Of a stretch of 11,506 nucleotides of DNA, positions 1 to 6,932 are shown piece by piece; position 1 is the first letter of the stretch, and each line of letters opens with the position of its first letter. The position numbers and the translations under genes are program-made. Source of the stretch: an uncultured Oscillospiraceae bacterium (GTDB taxonomy: Bacteria; Bacillota; Clostridia; Oscillospirales; Ruminococcaceae); assembly GCA_934457235.1 (NCBI GenBank), contig CAKSHT010000067.1, forward strand, positions 1 through 11,506, read 5' to 3'. The notes under the pieces are model-generated. The model was not told the DNA's origin. It made no database searches and worked only from the letters and a program-made list of their open reading frames with translations.

Positions 1-1551
1 GATTATACGGGTGTAGGTGCGCTTGTCGTCGGTCTGCTTCTCGATGAGCATATGCGTCTGGGCAAGCGCCGCTATCTGCGCCAGATGCGTGATGCACAGC
101 ACCTGGCGTTTCTCGGCGGTCTGCGCAAGCTTTATTCCGACCTTGGCGGCGGTTCTTCCGCTTATTCCGGCGTCAACCTCGTCGAATATCATTGTCGGGA
201 TATCGTCGCCCTCAGCCATGACGCTCTTTATCGCAAGCATTACGCGGGAAAGCTCGCCGCCGCTCGCGGTCTTGTTGAGCGGCTTCGGCTCCTCGCCGGC
301 GTTCGCGGAAATGAGTATCTCAACCTCGTCCATTCCGTTTATCGTTATCTTGTCCGGGCGCACGTCAAAGCTCAGCGTTACGTTCGGCATGTTCAGGAAT
401 TTCAGTACCTCGCATATCTCGGCGGAGAGCTTCGCGGAAGCCTCTCGGCGGCGCGCGCTTATCTCCCCGGCAAGCTGCTTCACATGCCCGGCAAGTTCGT
501 GCTTCTCCTCGGAAAGACGCTCTATCTCGCCGTCCAGCCCGGAAAGCTGCGACAGCTCCCGACGGCAGTCCTCAAGGTAATCCACAAGCTGGTCGGCGTC
601 CATGTTGTACTTACGGCAGGCGTGCTTCATCGCGGAGACCCTGTCCTCCAGGTCGGCTTCGCGCTCCTCGCTGTCATCGGCGCCGAAAGCCATAGAAGCC
701 GCTTCGCTGCTTATGTCCTCCAGCTCCGGCAGAAGCTCCTCCAGTCTGCGGAACAGCACGTCCGCTTCCGGAAGCACCGCGCCTGCGGTCGCAAGGGAAT
801 TCATGGCCTGGCGCACCAGGTCGATAGCTCCGGGATTTTCCTCGCCGTTCAGCAGATTGTTCGCGGTGAACAGCGCGCCCTGTATCTTCGCGGTATTACG
901 CAGTTTCTGTAGCTCCTCTTCGAGCCGCTCGCCCTCGCCGTGCTCCAGATCAAGCTCTGCAAGCTCCTCGGCAATGGCGGTGAGCTGCGCTGTACGAAGC
1001 TCACGGTTGCGGTTCTCCTCCTGGAGTTCCTTTAGCCTGCGGGACAGTTTTGAGAATCTCCGGAACTCCGCGCGGTATTCCTCCAGCGCTCCGGAAAGCT
1101 CACCGTAGCTGTCAAGTATCTGGCGCTGATTGTCGGTGTCCATAAGAATACGGTTCTCGTGCTGTCCGTGGATATCAACCAGCAGCTCCCCGACCTCCCG
1201 GAGCATTGCGGCGGTGGCAGCCCTGCCGTTTATGCGGGCGCTGCTCTTGCCCTCGGCGGTTATCTCGCGCATGAGTACTAACTCGCCGTCCTCGGCGGAG
1301 AAGCCAAGCTCGCTCAGCTTGGACTTCACGCGGTCTGAAATATCGTCAAACAACGCAGAGATCACCGCCTTGGGCGCTCCGCTGCGAACGATATCCTTGG
1401 TCGTCCTGCCGCCGAGCACCGCGTTGATGCCGCCGATAATGACGCTCTTACCCGCGCCGGTCTCGCCGGTGAACACATTGAAGCGGCTGCCGAATTCTAC
1501 CGACGCTTTTTCGATCACCGCAAGATTTTCAATTGAAAGCTCCCGTAACAA
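1..1551 (-). CDS. recN: DNA repair ATPase RecN (C-terminus cut by window edge)
   Basis: RecN is an SMC-like ATPase that acts at DNA double-strand breaks in recombinational repair. I translated the frame from 1551 to 1 and found no stop in 517 codons. The N-terminal ATPase half carries Walker A GETGAGKS (about residues 29-36) and the HGQHEN motif. A charged coiled-coil region follows at about residues 150-370. The C-terminal half has the ABC signature SGGELSR (about 430-436), Walker B MIFDEVDAGISG (about 454-465) and the ITHLAQIA segment. The family is usually about 550-570 residues, so roughly 40-50 are missing beyond the edge. The start is inferred to be TTG at 1551: an in-frame TGA lies just upstream, AAGGAG sits 8 nt before it, and the protein then begins MLRELSIENLAVIEK like other RecN proteins. 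It lies 12 bp after argR, as in Bacillus. Confidence 0.97.
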   Translation of the reverse strand, partial: MLRELSIENLAVIEKASVEFGSRFNVFTGETGAGKSVIIGGINAVLGGRTTKDIVRSGAPKAVISALFDDISDRVKSKLSELGFSAEDGELVLMREITAEGKSSARINGRAATAAMLREVGELLVDIHGQHENRILMDTDNQRQILDSYGELSGALEEYRAEFRRFSKLSRRLKELQEENRNRELRTAQLTAIAEELAELDLEHGEGERLEEELQKLRNTAKIQGALFTANNLLNGEENPGAIDLVRQAMNSLATAGAVLPEADVLFRRLEELLPELEDISSEAASMAFGADDSEEREADLEDRVSAMKHACRKYNMDADQLVDYLEDCRRELSQLSGLDGEIERLSEEKHELAGHVKQLAGEISARRREASAKLSAEICEVLKFLNMPNVTLSFDVRPDKITINGMDEVEILISANAGEEPKPLNKTASGGELSRVMLAIKSVMAEGDDIPTMIFDEVDAGISGRTAAKVGIKLAQTAEKRQVLCITHLAQIAALAQTHMLIEKQTDDKRTYTRII

Positions 1552-1555
1552 ACGT

Positions 1556-1565
1556 CATTCTCCTT
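1556..1565 (-). promoter_or_regulatory. Shine-Dalgarno region deciding the recN TTG start
   Basis: On the minus strand AAGGAG lies about 8 nt before TTG at 1551. The nearby ATG at 1558 is in another frame that terminates quickly, and an in-frame TGA blocks any recN start further upstream. TTG is therefore the best initiator. Confidence 0.6.
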
Positions 1566-2010
1566 ATCTGGTCATCATCTTTCTGAGCAGCTCCATCAGC
1601 TGCACAGCATGGTTTTCCGTTCTTGTGAGGACGAATATCGTGTCGTCCCCTGCGATGGTGCCCACGACAAATCCGAGGTCCTGCTCGTCGAGTACTACGC
1701 ACGCCGCGTTCGCAAGCCCCGCGCGGCACTTTATGACCACCGTGTTCATCGCGTAATCCAGCGACAGCACCGCCTGTGCGAATACGCTGCTGTACTCCGG
1801 GGGATTTTCGCACTCCGGAGAGTAATAGCAGTTCACGCCGTCGCCGGACATGCCCTTGCGTATCTTCAGCTCCCGCATATCCCTGGAGATCGTTGCCTGG
1901 GTCGTCGGGCAGCCCGCTTCTTCAAGAAGCTCGCCGAGCTGCTCCTGCGTTTCGACCTCCTGGGACGAGATTATTTTCAGTATCGTTCGCTGCCGCTGTT
2001 TCTTATCCAT
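1564..2010 (-). CDS. argR: Arginine repressor ArgR/AhrC
   Basis: ArgR is the hexameric, arginine-responsive DNA-binding regulator of arginine biosynthesis and catabolism. The 148-residue product has the family's usual length. The N-terminal winged helix contains the recognition segment TTQATISRDMREL (residues 36-48). The C-terminal domain carries the oligomerisation and arginine-binding motif GTIAGDDTIFV (117-127). The start at ATG 2010 is preceded by AGAGGT about 5 nt upstream. It begins 10 bp after the AlkZ-like gene and ends 12 bp before recN; the argR-recN pairing is conserved in Firmicutes. A 14-bp ARG-box-like palindrome beside the putative operon promoter (10093-10106) suggests, as inference, that ArgR may act on the transcript that carries its own gene. 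Confidence 0.97.
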   Translation of the reverse strand: MDKKQRQRTILKIISSQEVETQEQLGELLEEAGCPTTQATISRDMRELKIRKGMSGDGVNCYYSPECENPPEYSSVFAQAVLSLDYAMNTVVIKCRAGLANAACVVLDEQDLGFVVGTIAGDDTIFVLTRTENHAVQLMELLRKMMTR

Positions 2011-2020
2011 AACGTACCTC

Positions 2021-2704
2021 TCAGCCGTAAATGAACTTCCTTATTTTACGCTCCTGCACACCGGGATTCAGCTGCGACGCCCTGGCGCATATTCTCTGCA
2101 CCGCCTGGTCGTGGTCGGGCAGGTCATCAAAATCCCGGTGCCAGAATTCCTCCGGCGTACAGAAAACCGTGCTGCTCCAGCCATACGGCTCGCCGTACAT
2201 ATTGCGCTTCTGCTGTCTGCCGCATATCGTCAGGAACATGCCCATCTGGAGGTCGGTCATCGCCTTTTCTATGTGCGCCGAGGTCTCTCCGTGAAGTCCT
2301 GCAAGGCGCTTGATATCGTGCATCGGGACGCGGCCGTTTTCGCGGACTGCATTGTATATCCTGCGGGAAAGCTCCGGTATCAGCCCGGCTTCCCAGGCTT
2401 CATCGAAGCTCATTCCCCGGCGGCGCACCGCCAGGAAATACGGGTACCACTCCTCCGTTATGTACCCGCTCGTCCGGAAGAACACCTTGGCATACGCGAT
2501 ATCGCTGCGCTCCTCCAGGACGCGCATGCGCCATTCCCAGGGGTCGGTGTCCGGCTCCCCGGTATGCCAGCGCACTGGAGTACCTGCGGGCTGCTCCGTC
2601 CAGTCAAAAGGCACGACCGCGTATATTCCCTTGTCGCTGCCGCCGCCGAGGGAAAAACCGGCGCTCAGCAGTTCCTCGCAGAAATCCTCATAGCACTGTA
2701 CCAT
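2021..2704 (-). CDS. AlkZ-related winged-helix protein (putative)
   Basis: The 227-residue soluble protein begins MVQCYEDFCEELL. I recall this family from Clostridia as 'AlkZ-related', a relative of the HTH_42/YcaQ group of winged-helix DNA glycosylases. What I can see is the aromatic-rich segment DTDPWEWRMRVLEE (52-65), the segment FFRTSGYITEEWYPYF (75-90), and a helical winged-helix-like part at about 110-165. The segment MGMFLTICGRQQKRNMYGE (154-172) resembles the wing followed by the Gly-Arg turn seen in YcaQ-type proteins. I do not see the QxQ catalytic motif of true AlkZ, so glycosylase activity is not established. The start is ATG 2704, because GGAGG lies exactly 5 nt upstream; an in-frame ATG at 2764 lacks such a site. 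It is the first gene of a tight trio with argR and recN, 10 bp before argR. The family call rests on recollection and pattern, not a search. Confidence 0.75.
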   Translation of the reverse strand: MVQCYEDFCEELLSAGFSLGGGSDKGIYAVVPFDWTEQPAGTPVRWHTGEPDTDPWEWRMRVLEERSDIAYAKVFFRTSGYITEEWYPYFLAVRRRGMSFDEAWEAGLIPELSRRIYNAVRENGRVPMHDIKRLAGLHGETSAHIEKAMTDLQMGMFLTICGRQQKRNMYGEPYGWSSTVFCTPEEFWHRDFDDLPDHDQAVQRICARASQLNPGVQERKIRKFIYG

Positions 2705-2956
2705 CTTAACCTCCGAAAATCTCCAAAACAAAATCGCCACGTTCAGATAATCGCGATCACACATCTGTTTTTGTTACACTTCGCTTTATTCAGCGCGTCA
2801 CCAGGAATCGTATATTTTTCAGTATTATCCACGACTTCCACCTGTTCACGGCAGGTGCGTACTCCGGATAACAATGTACTCCGCGCCGCTCACAGAGCTG
2901 CTTTGCTGTACGCAGGCTGTGCATCCGCGGGGGGAAGAGCGTTGTAATGTCGTACA
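2705..2956 (-). other. 252-bp spacer between nadK and the AlkZ-like gene
   Basis: This is by far the longest gap inside the block. It contains a doubtful 55-codon ORF (2790-2957) and a 6-bp stem hairpin (CACCTG/CAGGTG, 2839-2857, 7-nt loop) with no following U-tract. I found no promoter with both elements well spaced. The stretch just before the AlkZ-like gene is AT-rich. It could be a degraded small gene or an untranslated spacer holding a weak promoter for the AlkZ-argR-recN trio; the sequence does not decide. Confidence 0.5.
2710..2714 (-). promoter_or_regulatory. Shine-Dalgarno GGAGG choosing the AlkZ-like start
   Basis: GGAGG on the minus strand, 5 nt before ATG 2704, decides the start. 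It trims 20 codons from the longest reading frame (start at 2764), whose first codons have no ribosome-binding site and do not resemble the family. Confidence 0.7.
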
Positions 2957-2957
2957 T
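2790..2957 (-). CDS. Doubtful 55-residue ORF overlapping the nadK stop
   Basis: The ORF starts at an ATG that shares its A with the nadK TGA (TGATG arrangement), which is typical of translational coupling. It begins MYDITTLFPPRMHSL and ends at TGA 2790. Its third positions are mostly G or C, like the neighbouring genes. I do not recognise it. The stretch LFPPRMHSLRTAKQLCERRG recalls the start of DUF3343-type small proteins only faintly, and the Cys-Gly motif expected there is absent. No clear SD precedes it. It may be chance, or the remnant of a small gene. Confidence 0.25.
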   Translation of the reverse strand: MYDITTLFPPRMHSLRTAKQLCERRGVHCYPEYAPAVNRWKSWIILKNIRFLVTR

Positions 2958-3817
2958 CAGCGCAGCGGCTGCATGAGCTTCCGGTTCACAGAGCCGAAGA
3001 AGCCCTCGCCGGTCTCTATCAGCATGAGGTCCGGACCGCCGGAGCGCATGGTCAGTACATCGCCGTCGCCGAACGGATAGCCGCTGTCGCCGTCGAAGCT
3101 TATCGTCACGCGGCTGTCCTGGTAAGAATTCACCCGGAGCTGCACCGTTCGCTCCGCCGAAAACAGCATGGGACGCGAGAACAATGAATGCGGACACAGC
3201 GCTGTGTACTCAATGCACTTCATCGCCGGGTCGATTATCGGCCCTCCGGCAGAGAGAGAATACGCCGTAGACCCCGTGGGCGTACTGAATATAACGCCGT
3301 CCGCGCGCAGCCTGGAAACCTCGGTATCACCGCAGTACACGCAGAATTCCGGCAGCTTCGATTTGCTGTCCCTGGAAACCACGACGTCGTTCAGCGTGTT
3401 CTGATGAAGCCTGCCGCCGTTGGCGTAGCTGACCTCCACGGACATCATCATGCGCCTGCTCACGCGGAATTCCCCCAGGATTATCTCCGGGATACGCCGT
3501 ATCTCCAACGGCTCCAGGTTTGCCATAAATCCCAGGCGACCGGTGTTCACGCCCATTAGCGGGATACCCCAGACCGCCGCCAGCTTTCCGTGCGAGATTA
3601 TTGAGCCGTCGCCGCCGACGGTTATCATACACAGGCAGCCCTCGCCGTTCTCGGTGGACTGGGCGCCCTTTAATCCTCCTGTGCTGCCGTCGTCGTATTT
3701 CAGCGAAAGCGGCGTTATGCCTGCATTAATAAGCTCCGCGCTGATGTCCTCCGCGATCTTCACGGAATTCCTGTCCCTGCGGTTGTATGAAATTATGACG
3801 CGCTTTTCATTACTCAT
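2957..3817 (-). CDS. nadK: NAD kinase
   Basis: NadK phosphorylates NAD to NADP in the cytosol using ATP or polyphosphate. The 286-residue length is typical. Diagnostic motifs are the GGDG active-site loop (68-71), NTGRLGF (91-97), TLNDVVV (141-147), and the nucleotide-binding block STPTGSTAYSLSAGGP (178-193), followed by CPHSLFSRP (208-216). ATG 3817 has GGAGG 5 nt upstream. It lies 16 bp after tlyA, which matches the tlyA-nadK order of many Clostridia. NADPH is also needed by the MEP isoprenoid pathway that dxs opens, so the neighbourhood is metabolically coherent, although this is inference. Confidence 0.96.
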   Translation of the reverse strand: MSNEKRVIISYNRRDRNSVKIAEDISAELINAGITPLSLKYDDGSTGGLKGAQSTENGEGCLCMITVGGDGSIISHGKLAAVWGIPLMGVNTGRLGFMANLEPLEIRRIPEIILGEFRVSRRMMMSVEVSYANGGRLHQNTLNDVVVSRDSKSKLPEFCVYCGDTEVSRLRADGVIFSTPTGSTAYSLSAGGPIIDPAMKCIEYTALCPHSLFSRPMLFSAERTVQLRVNSYQDSRVTISFDGDSGYPFGDGDVLTMRSGGPDLMLIETGEGFFGSVNRKLMQPLR

Positions 3818-3833
3818 AGCACCCTCCGGCTGT

Positions 3834-4547
3834 TCAGCCCTTTTCCAGGCACATCAGGAACTCAACGTTCCCATCTCCCCCGGTTATCGGAGAAACCGCC
3901 ATTCCTGCCACGGTGAACCCGCAGCCCTTTGCAAACTCCGCTATCTCATCGCGTATGCGCAGCCGCACACGCTCGTCCCGCACGACGCCCTTTTTGCTGA
4001 GGTTCGCCCTGCCCGCTTCGAACTGCGGCTTTATCAGCACCGCCGCCCGTCCGCCCTTTTTCAGCAGCCGGTAAATATGCGGCAGTATCAGCTTCAGCGA
4101 GATAAACGAAACATCAGTGCCGATGAAATTCACCTGTGGCAGCTCCGCCGTGCGGATATCCGTCTGCTCCATGGATACCACCCGCGTGTCGTTCCGCAGG
4201 AAGTCCACGAGCTGGTCGCGCCCGACGTCCACGGCGTACACCTTCGCTGCGCCGTGCTGCAGCATGCAGTCCGTGAATCCTCCGGTAGACGAGCCGATGT
4301 CGATACACTCTGCGCCCGTGATATCCAGCCGGAACTGCTCCAGAGCCGCTTCCAGCTTCAGTCCGCCCCTGCCCGCGTACCGCAGCTGCTCGGCGGTTAT
4401 CTCAACGCTGTCCGCTTCCGTGACCTCCTGGGAAGGCTTGGAGCACGTTTTTCCATTCAGCGACACTCCGCCGGACTTTATCAGCGACTGCGCCGCCGTG
4501 CGGCTCTTGCACATTCCGTTTTCCGTCAGATATACATCAAGTCGCAT
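3834..4547 (-). CDS. tlyA: TlyA-family rRNA (cytidine-2'-O-)-methyltransferase / S4 protein
   Basis: An N-terminal S4 RNA-binding domain (about residues 1-55, MRLDVYLTENGMCKSR) is followed by an FtsJ/RrmJ-like methyltransferase. YAGRGGLKLEAAL (57-69) holds the first catalytic Lys, DIGSSTGGFTDCML (83-96) is the SAM-binding loop, TDVSFIS (144-150) holds Asp, and LIKPQFEAG (171-179) holds the second Lys. TlyA proteins 2'-O-methylate 23S rRNA, and some also 16S rRNA, and affect capreomycin susceptibility. The absence of an N-terminal extension fits the 23S-only (type I) group, by inference. At 237 residues it is shorter than the usual 265-275, but the motifs are intact. GGAGG lies 4 nt before ATG 4547. 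It starts 10 bp after dxs, as in Bacillus (yqxC). Confidence 0.94.
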   Translation of the reverse strand: MRLDVYLTENGMCKSRTAAQSLIKSGGVSLNGKTCSKPSQEVTEADSVEITAEQLRYAGRGGLKLEAALEQFRLDITGAECIDIGSSTGGFTDCMLQHGAAKVYAVDVGRDQLVDFLRNDTRVVSMEQTDIRTAELPQVNFIGTDVSFISLKLILPHIYRLLKKGGRAAVLIKPQFEAGRANLSKKGVVRDERVRLRIRDEIAEFAKGCGFTVAGMAVSPITGGDGNVEFLMCLEKG

Positions 4548-4557
4548 AGTCCCTCCG

Positions 4558-6372
4558 TCATTTTACCAGGCGTTCCATCATTGAAACACGGTCAAGCCCG
4601 AACATCTCAAGCTGCTGCTGCACCGTCCCCGCCGGGACGAATTTTCCGTCAGCGCCAACAGCTTCAAAATCTCCGCGGTATCCGAACTCAAGCAGCGCGG
4701 CGCCGAACTGCTCTGCGATCCCGCCGCATAGTATACCCTCTTCAAAGAAAACGATCCGGTCGTATTCCAGAGCCTTCCGGAGCGCTTCCTCTGGCAGCGG
4801 CGTTATCGTGACCAGTCTAAGCCAGTCAACCGGAGCGCCCTTTACGGAGGCTTCCCGCGCCGATGTCACCATGTTCCCGGAAAGCCTGCCGTAACTTACC
4901 GCCAGCGTAGTGCCATGCTTACCGGAATATTCATAGTCCGTGCACGGCTGGATATCCGCCGCAGGCTCTCCACCCTTTGGATAGCGCACCGCAGCCACTC
5001 CGTCGGTGCTGTAGAGCGCCTTGCTCATACACAGCCGGAGTTCCTCGAAATTCGCCGGAGAATACACCGTAGTATTGGGTATCATCGACAGCATGGAAAC
5101 ATCGAAAATTCCCTGGTGCGTTTCTCCGTCCTCTCCGGTAAATCCGGCGCGGTCTATTGCAAGGACAACGTGCGTTTTCTCGATCGCGCAATCGTGCACA
5201 ACCTGGTCAAATCCGCGCTGGAGGAATGTGGAATACACTGCGAATACCGGAATCATTCCCTCTACGGCAAGCCCGGCGGCAAACGTCACCGCATGCTGCT
5301 CTGCTATGCCGACGTCGAAATAGCGCTCTCCGCAGGAGCTGCAGAAATAATTCATTCCCGTAGCGTACTTCATCGCCGCAGTTATGCCGCAGATACGGCT
5401 GTCGGACTTTCCGATCCGCTCCAGCTCCCTGCCGAAAACTTCGCTGAAGCTCAGCCCGGAAGTGCTGTTCTTCCTGGTGACGGCGTGATATTCACCGGGG
5501 TTATCCTCTGCGGGGTGCCATCCCTTTCCCTTTGTCGTGAACACGTGTACAACGCAGGGTCTGCGCATTATCTTCGCGACTGTGAACGCTTCTATCATCG
5601 ATTCAAGGTCGTGTCCGTTCACCGGTCCGATGTACTGGAATCCGAAATTCTCGAACATGTTGCTGCTGTCGTATATCGCGTCCTTTATCAGTCCCTTTGC
5701 AGTGCGCAGCGTCTTTTCAAGCTTATCGCCCACCAGCGGGACCGCAGACACGACGGACTTCACGTGCTCCTTCGCGCAGTAGTACTTTCTCGTTGAGCGG
5801 ATATGCGCCAGATATCTCGCCAGCGCTCCGGTGCTCTTTGAGATGGACATTCCGTTGTCGTTAAGTACGACCACCAGCGGAGCCAGGCTTTTTCCGGCGT
5901 TGTTCAGACCCTCGTATGCCATGCCTCCGGTGAGGGCGCCGTCGCCTATCACAGCCGCAACGCTGCCGCGCTTCCCCTGGAGCCGCATAGCGCACGCTAT
6001 CCCGTACGCCGCAGAAATCGACGTACTGCTGTGACCGGATATGAACGCGTCCGCGCTTGACTCGCTGCGGCGTGTAAATCCGGAGATACCGCCCTTGCTG
6101 CGCAGCGTGCTGAACTGGGAGTAACGTCCGGTGAGCAGCTTATGCGCATACGCCTGGTGACCGACGTCCCAGACGATGCGGTCAGATTTTACATCAAAAA
6201 CAAAATGCAGCGCCGCCGTCAGCTCAACCGTACCGAGGTTGGAGGACAGGTGTCCCCCGTTTTCGGTAACGGTGTTCAGAATGCAGCGCCGCAGCTCCCG
6301 GCAGAGTTCCTTCAACTCCGGCAGGGTCATGCTGGAGATCTTTTCGTGGTCTATATCATTGTCTAGTATCAT
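4558..6372 (-). CDS. dxs: 1-deoxy-D-xylulose-5-phosphate synthase
   Basis: Dxs condenses pyruvate and glyceraldehyde 3-phosphate, using thiamine diphosphate, in the first step of the MEP isoprenoid pathway. Visible motifs (numbered from the chosen start) are HLSSNLGTVELT (41-52), WDVGHQAY (68-75), SGHSSTSISA (112-121), the ThDP/Mg loop GDGALTGGMAYEGLNN (143-158), DVGIAEQHAV with the catalytic Glu (353-362), and DRAGFTGEDGETHQG (407-421). The 604-residue length is close to the usual 620. Two adjacent ATGs exist at 6375 and 6372; GGAGG is 2 nt from the first and 5 nt from the second, so I favour 6372. A CSSCGERY segment (344-351) just before the catalytic motif is unusual. The gene follows the DUF212 gene by 34 bp and precedes tlyA by 10 bp. 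Confidence 0.97.
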   Translation of the reverse strand: MILDNDIDHEKISSMTLPELKELCRELRRCILNTVTENGGHLSSNLGTVELTAALHFVFDVKSDRIVWDVGHQAYAHKLLTGRYSQFSTLRSKGGISGFTRRSESSADAFISGHSSTSISAAYGIACAMRLQGKRGSVAAVIGDGALTGGMAYEGLNNAGKSLAPLVVVLNDNGMSISKSTGALARYLAHIRSTRKYYCAKEHVKSVVSAVPLVGDKLEKTLRTAKGLIKDAIYDSSNMFENFGFQYIGPVNGHDLESMIEAFTVAKIMRRPCVVHVFTTKGKGWHPAEDNPGEYHAVTRKNSTSGLSFSEVFGRELERIGKSDSRICGITAAMKYATGMNYFCSSCGERYFDVGIAEQHAVTFAAGLAVEGMIPVFAVYSTFLQRGFDQVVHDCAIEKTHVVLAIDRAGFTGEDGETHQGIFDVSMLSMIPNTTVYSPANFEELRLCMSKALYSTDGVAAVRYPKGGEPAADIQPCTDYEYSGKHGTTLAVSYGRLSGNMVTSAREASVKGAPVDWLRLVTITPLPEEALRKALEYDRIVFFEEGILCGGIAEQFGAALLEFGYRGDFEAVGADGKFVPAGTVQQQLEMFGLDRVSMMERLVK

Positions 6373-6380
6373 CATTGCCT

Positions 6381-6400
6381 CCGACAGTCATATTTGTCGG
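6381..6400 (-). promoter_or_regulatory. Small hairpin touching the dxs ribosome-binding site
   Basis: Within the 34-bp gap before dxs, CCGACA (6381-6386) and TGTCGG (6395-6400) form a perfect 6-bp stem with an 8-nt loop. On the mRNA the 3' arm shares its last two Gs with the GGAGG SD (6378-6382). Pairing could partly mask the site. A role in translation control is inference; the stem is short. Confidence 0.35.
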
Positions 6401-6406
6401 CAGTCC

Positions 6407-6910
6407 TCACTGCGGCAGCGGGAATACCATAGCTATCAGTATTCCGAGCAGTGCGCCCGCCAGAACTTCTATCGGCTTGTGTCCGAGGAATTCCTTGAAC
6501 TCCTTGCGGTCGGACATCTCGTCAAGCTTGTCGTCCTTCTGTTCCTCGCCGCTGAGCCTGGATATCTCGTCGTCCATCTCGTCTATGACCCTGCGCAGGC
6601 GGTTCAGCTCCTTGCCGTGGAGCCCCGCGTTATAACGCACGCTGAGCGCGTCGTAGATAACGATGCCCAATATCAGCATTGCCATCGCGAATATCGGACT
6701 GGAAAACCCGATATCCGGCAGGCGCAGCAGATACAGCGCAACTGACACAACAAGCGCCGAATGTGACGACGGCATACCTCCCGCGCCCGTGATGCGTTCG
6801 GGATTGAAAGTCTTCTGCTTTATCGCGTAAAGGGCTGTCTTGATTATCTGCGCCGTAATGAACGAGATAAGCCCGACCGTTATCGTCGGATTAGCCATAA
6901 AAATATTCAT
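6407..6910 (-). CDS. Divergent PAP2 (DUF212/YuiD-type) membrane protein
   Basis: The 167-residue membrane protein belongs to the divergent PAP2 family, distant relatives of type 2 phosphatidate phosphatases. The signature GGMPSSHSALV (44-54), the DALSVRYNAGLHGKELN block (87-103) and GHKPIEVLAGALLG (143-156) match that family. Hydrophobic segments occur at about 8-30, 50-64, 72-90 and 148-164. A hydrophilic charged stretch at 104-140 lies between the second and third motifs. The GGAGG site 11 nt before ATG 6910 fits that start better than the ATG four codons later. It sits between ispA and dxs, 22 bp and 34 bp away, so a role in handling isoprenoid phosphates or undecaprenyl-type lipids is a reasonable guess. 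The family's substrate is not something I can state. Confidence 0.9.
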   Translation of the reverse strand: MNIFMANPTITVGLISFITAQIIKTALYAIKQKTFNPERITGAGGMPSSHSALVVSVALYLLRLPDIGFSSPIFAMAMLILGIVIYDALSVRYNAGLHGKELNRLRRVIDEMDDEISRLSGEEQKDDKLDEMSDRKEFKEFLGHKPIEVLAGALLGILIAMVFPLPQ

Positions 6911-6932
6911 CTGTGAAACTTCCTCCGGGCAG

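Noticed and set aside
1529..1813. 94-codon minus-strand frame within argR extending to the recN start
   Set aside because: It overlaps argR, which has full motif support, and is an Arg/Gly-rich shadow frame.
2825..2833. DnaA-box-like TTATCCACG
   Set aside because: A single 8/9 match with no cluster, no AT-rich unwinding region and no dnaA or dnaN nearby; expected by chance.
2820..2850. Possible promoter elements (GATAAT, TAATAC, TATACG) in the nadK to AlkZ-like spacer
   Set aside because: None has a TTGACA-like hexamer at 16-18 bp; the best upstream hexamers share too few bases with the consensus.
2839..2857. Hairpin CACCTG/CAGGTG in the nadK to AlkZ-like spacer as a terminator
   Set aside because: Stem of only 6 bp with a 7-nt loop and no U-tract on the minus-strand side.
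3450..4811. 453-codon plus-strand open frame opposite nadK, tlyA and dxs
   Set aside because: It runs antisense through three motif-verified genes, has no recognisable domain or ribosome-binding site, and its low-complexity Arg/Ala/Leu content is typical of the reverse frame of GC-rich genes. Other plus-strand open frames (for example 52-912, 1850-2947, 4915-5796, 7515-8267, 8399-9118) fall for the same reason.
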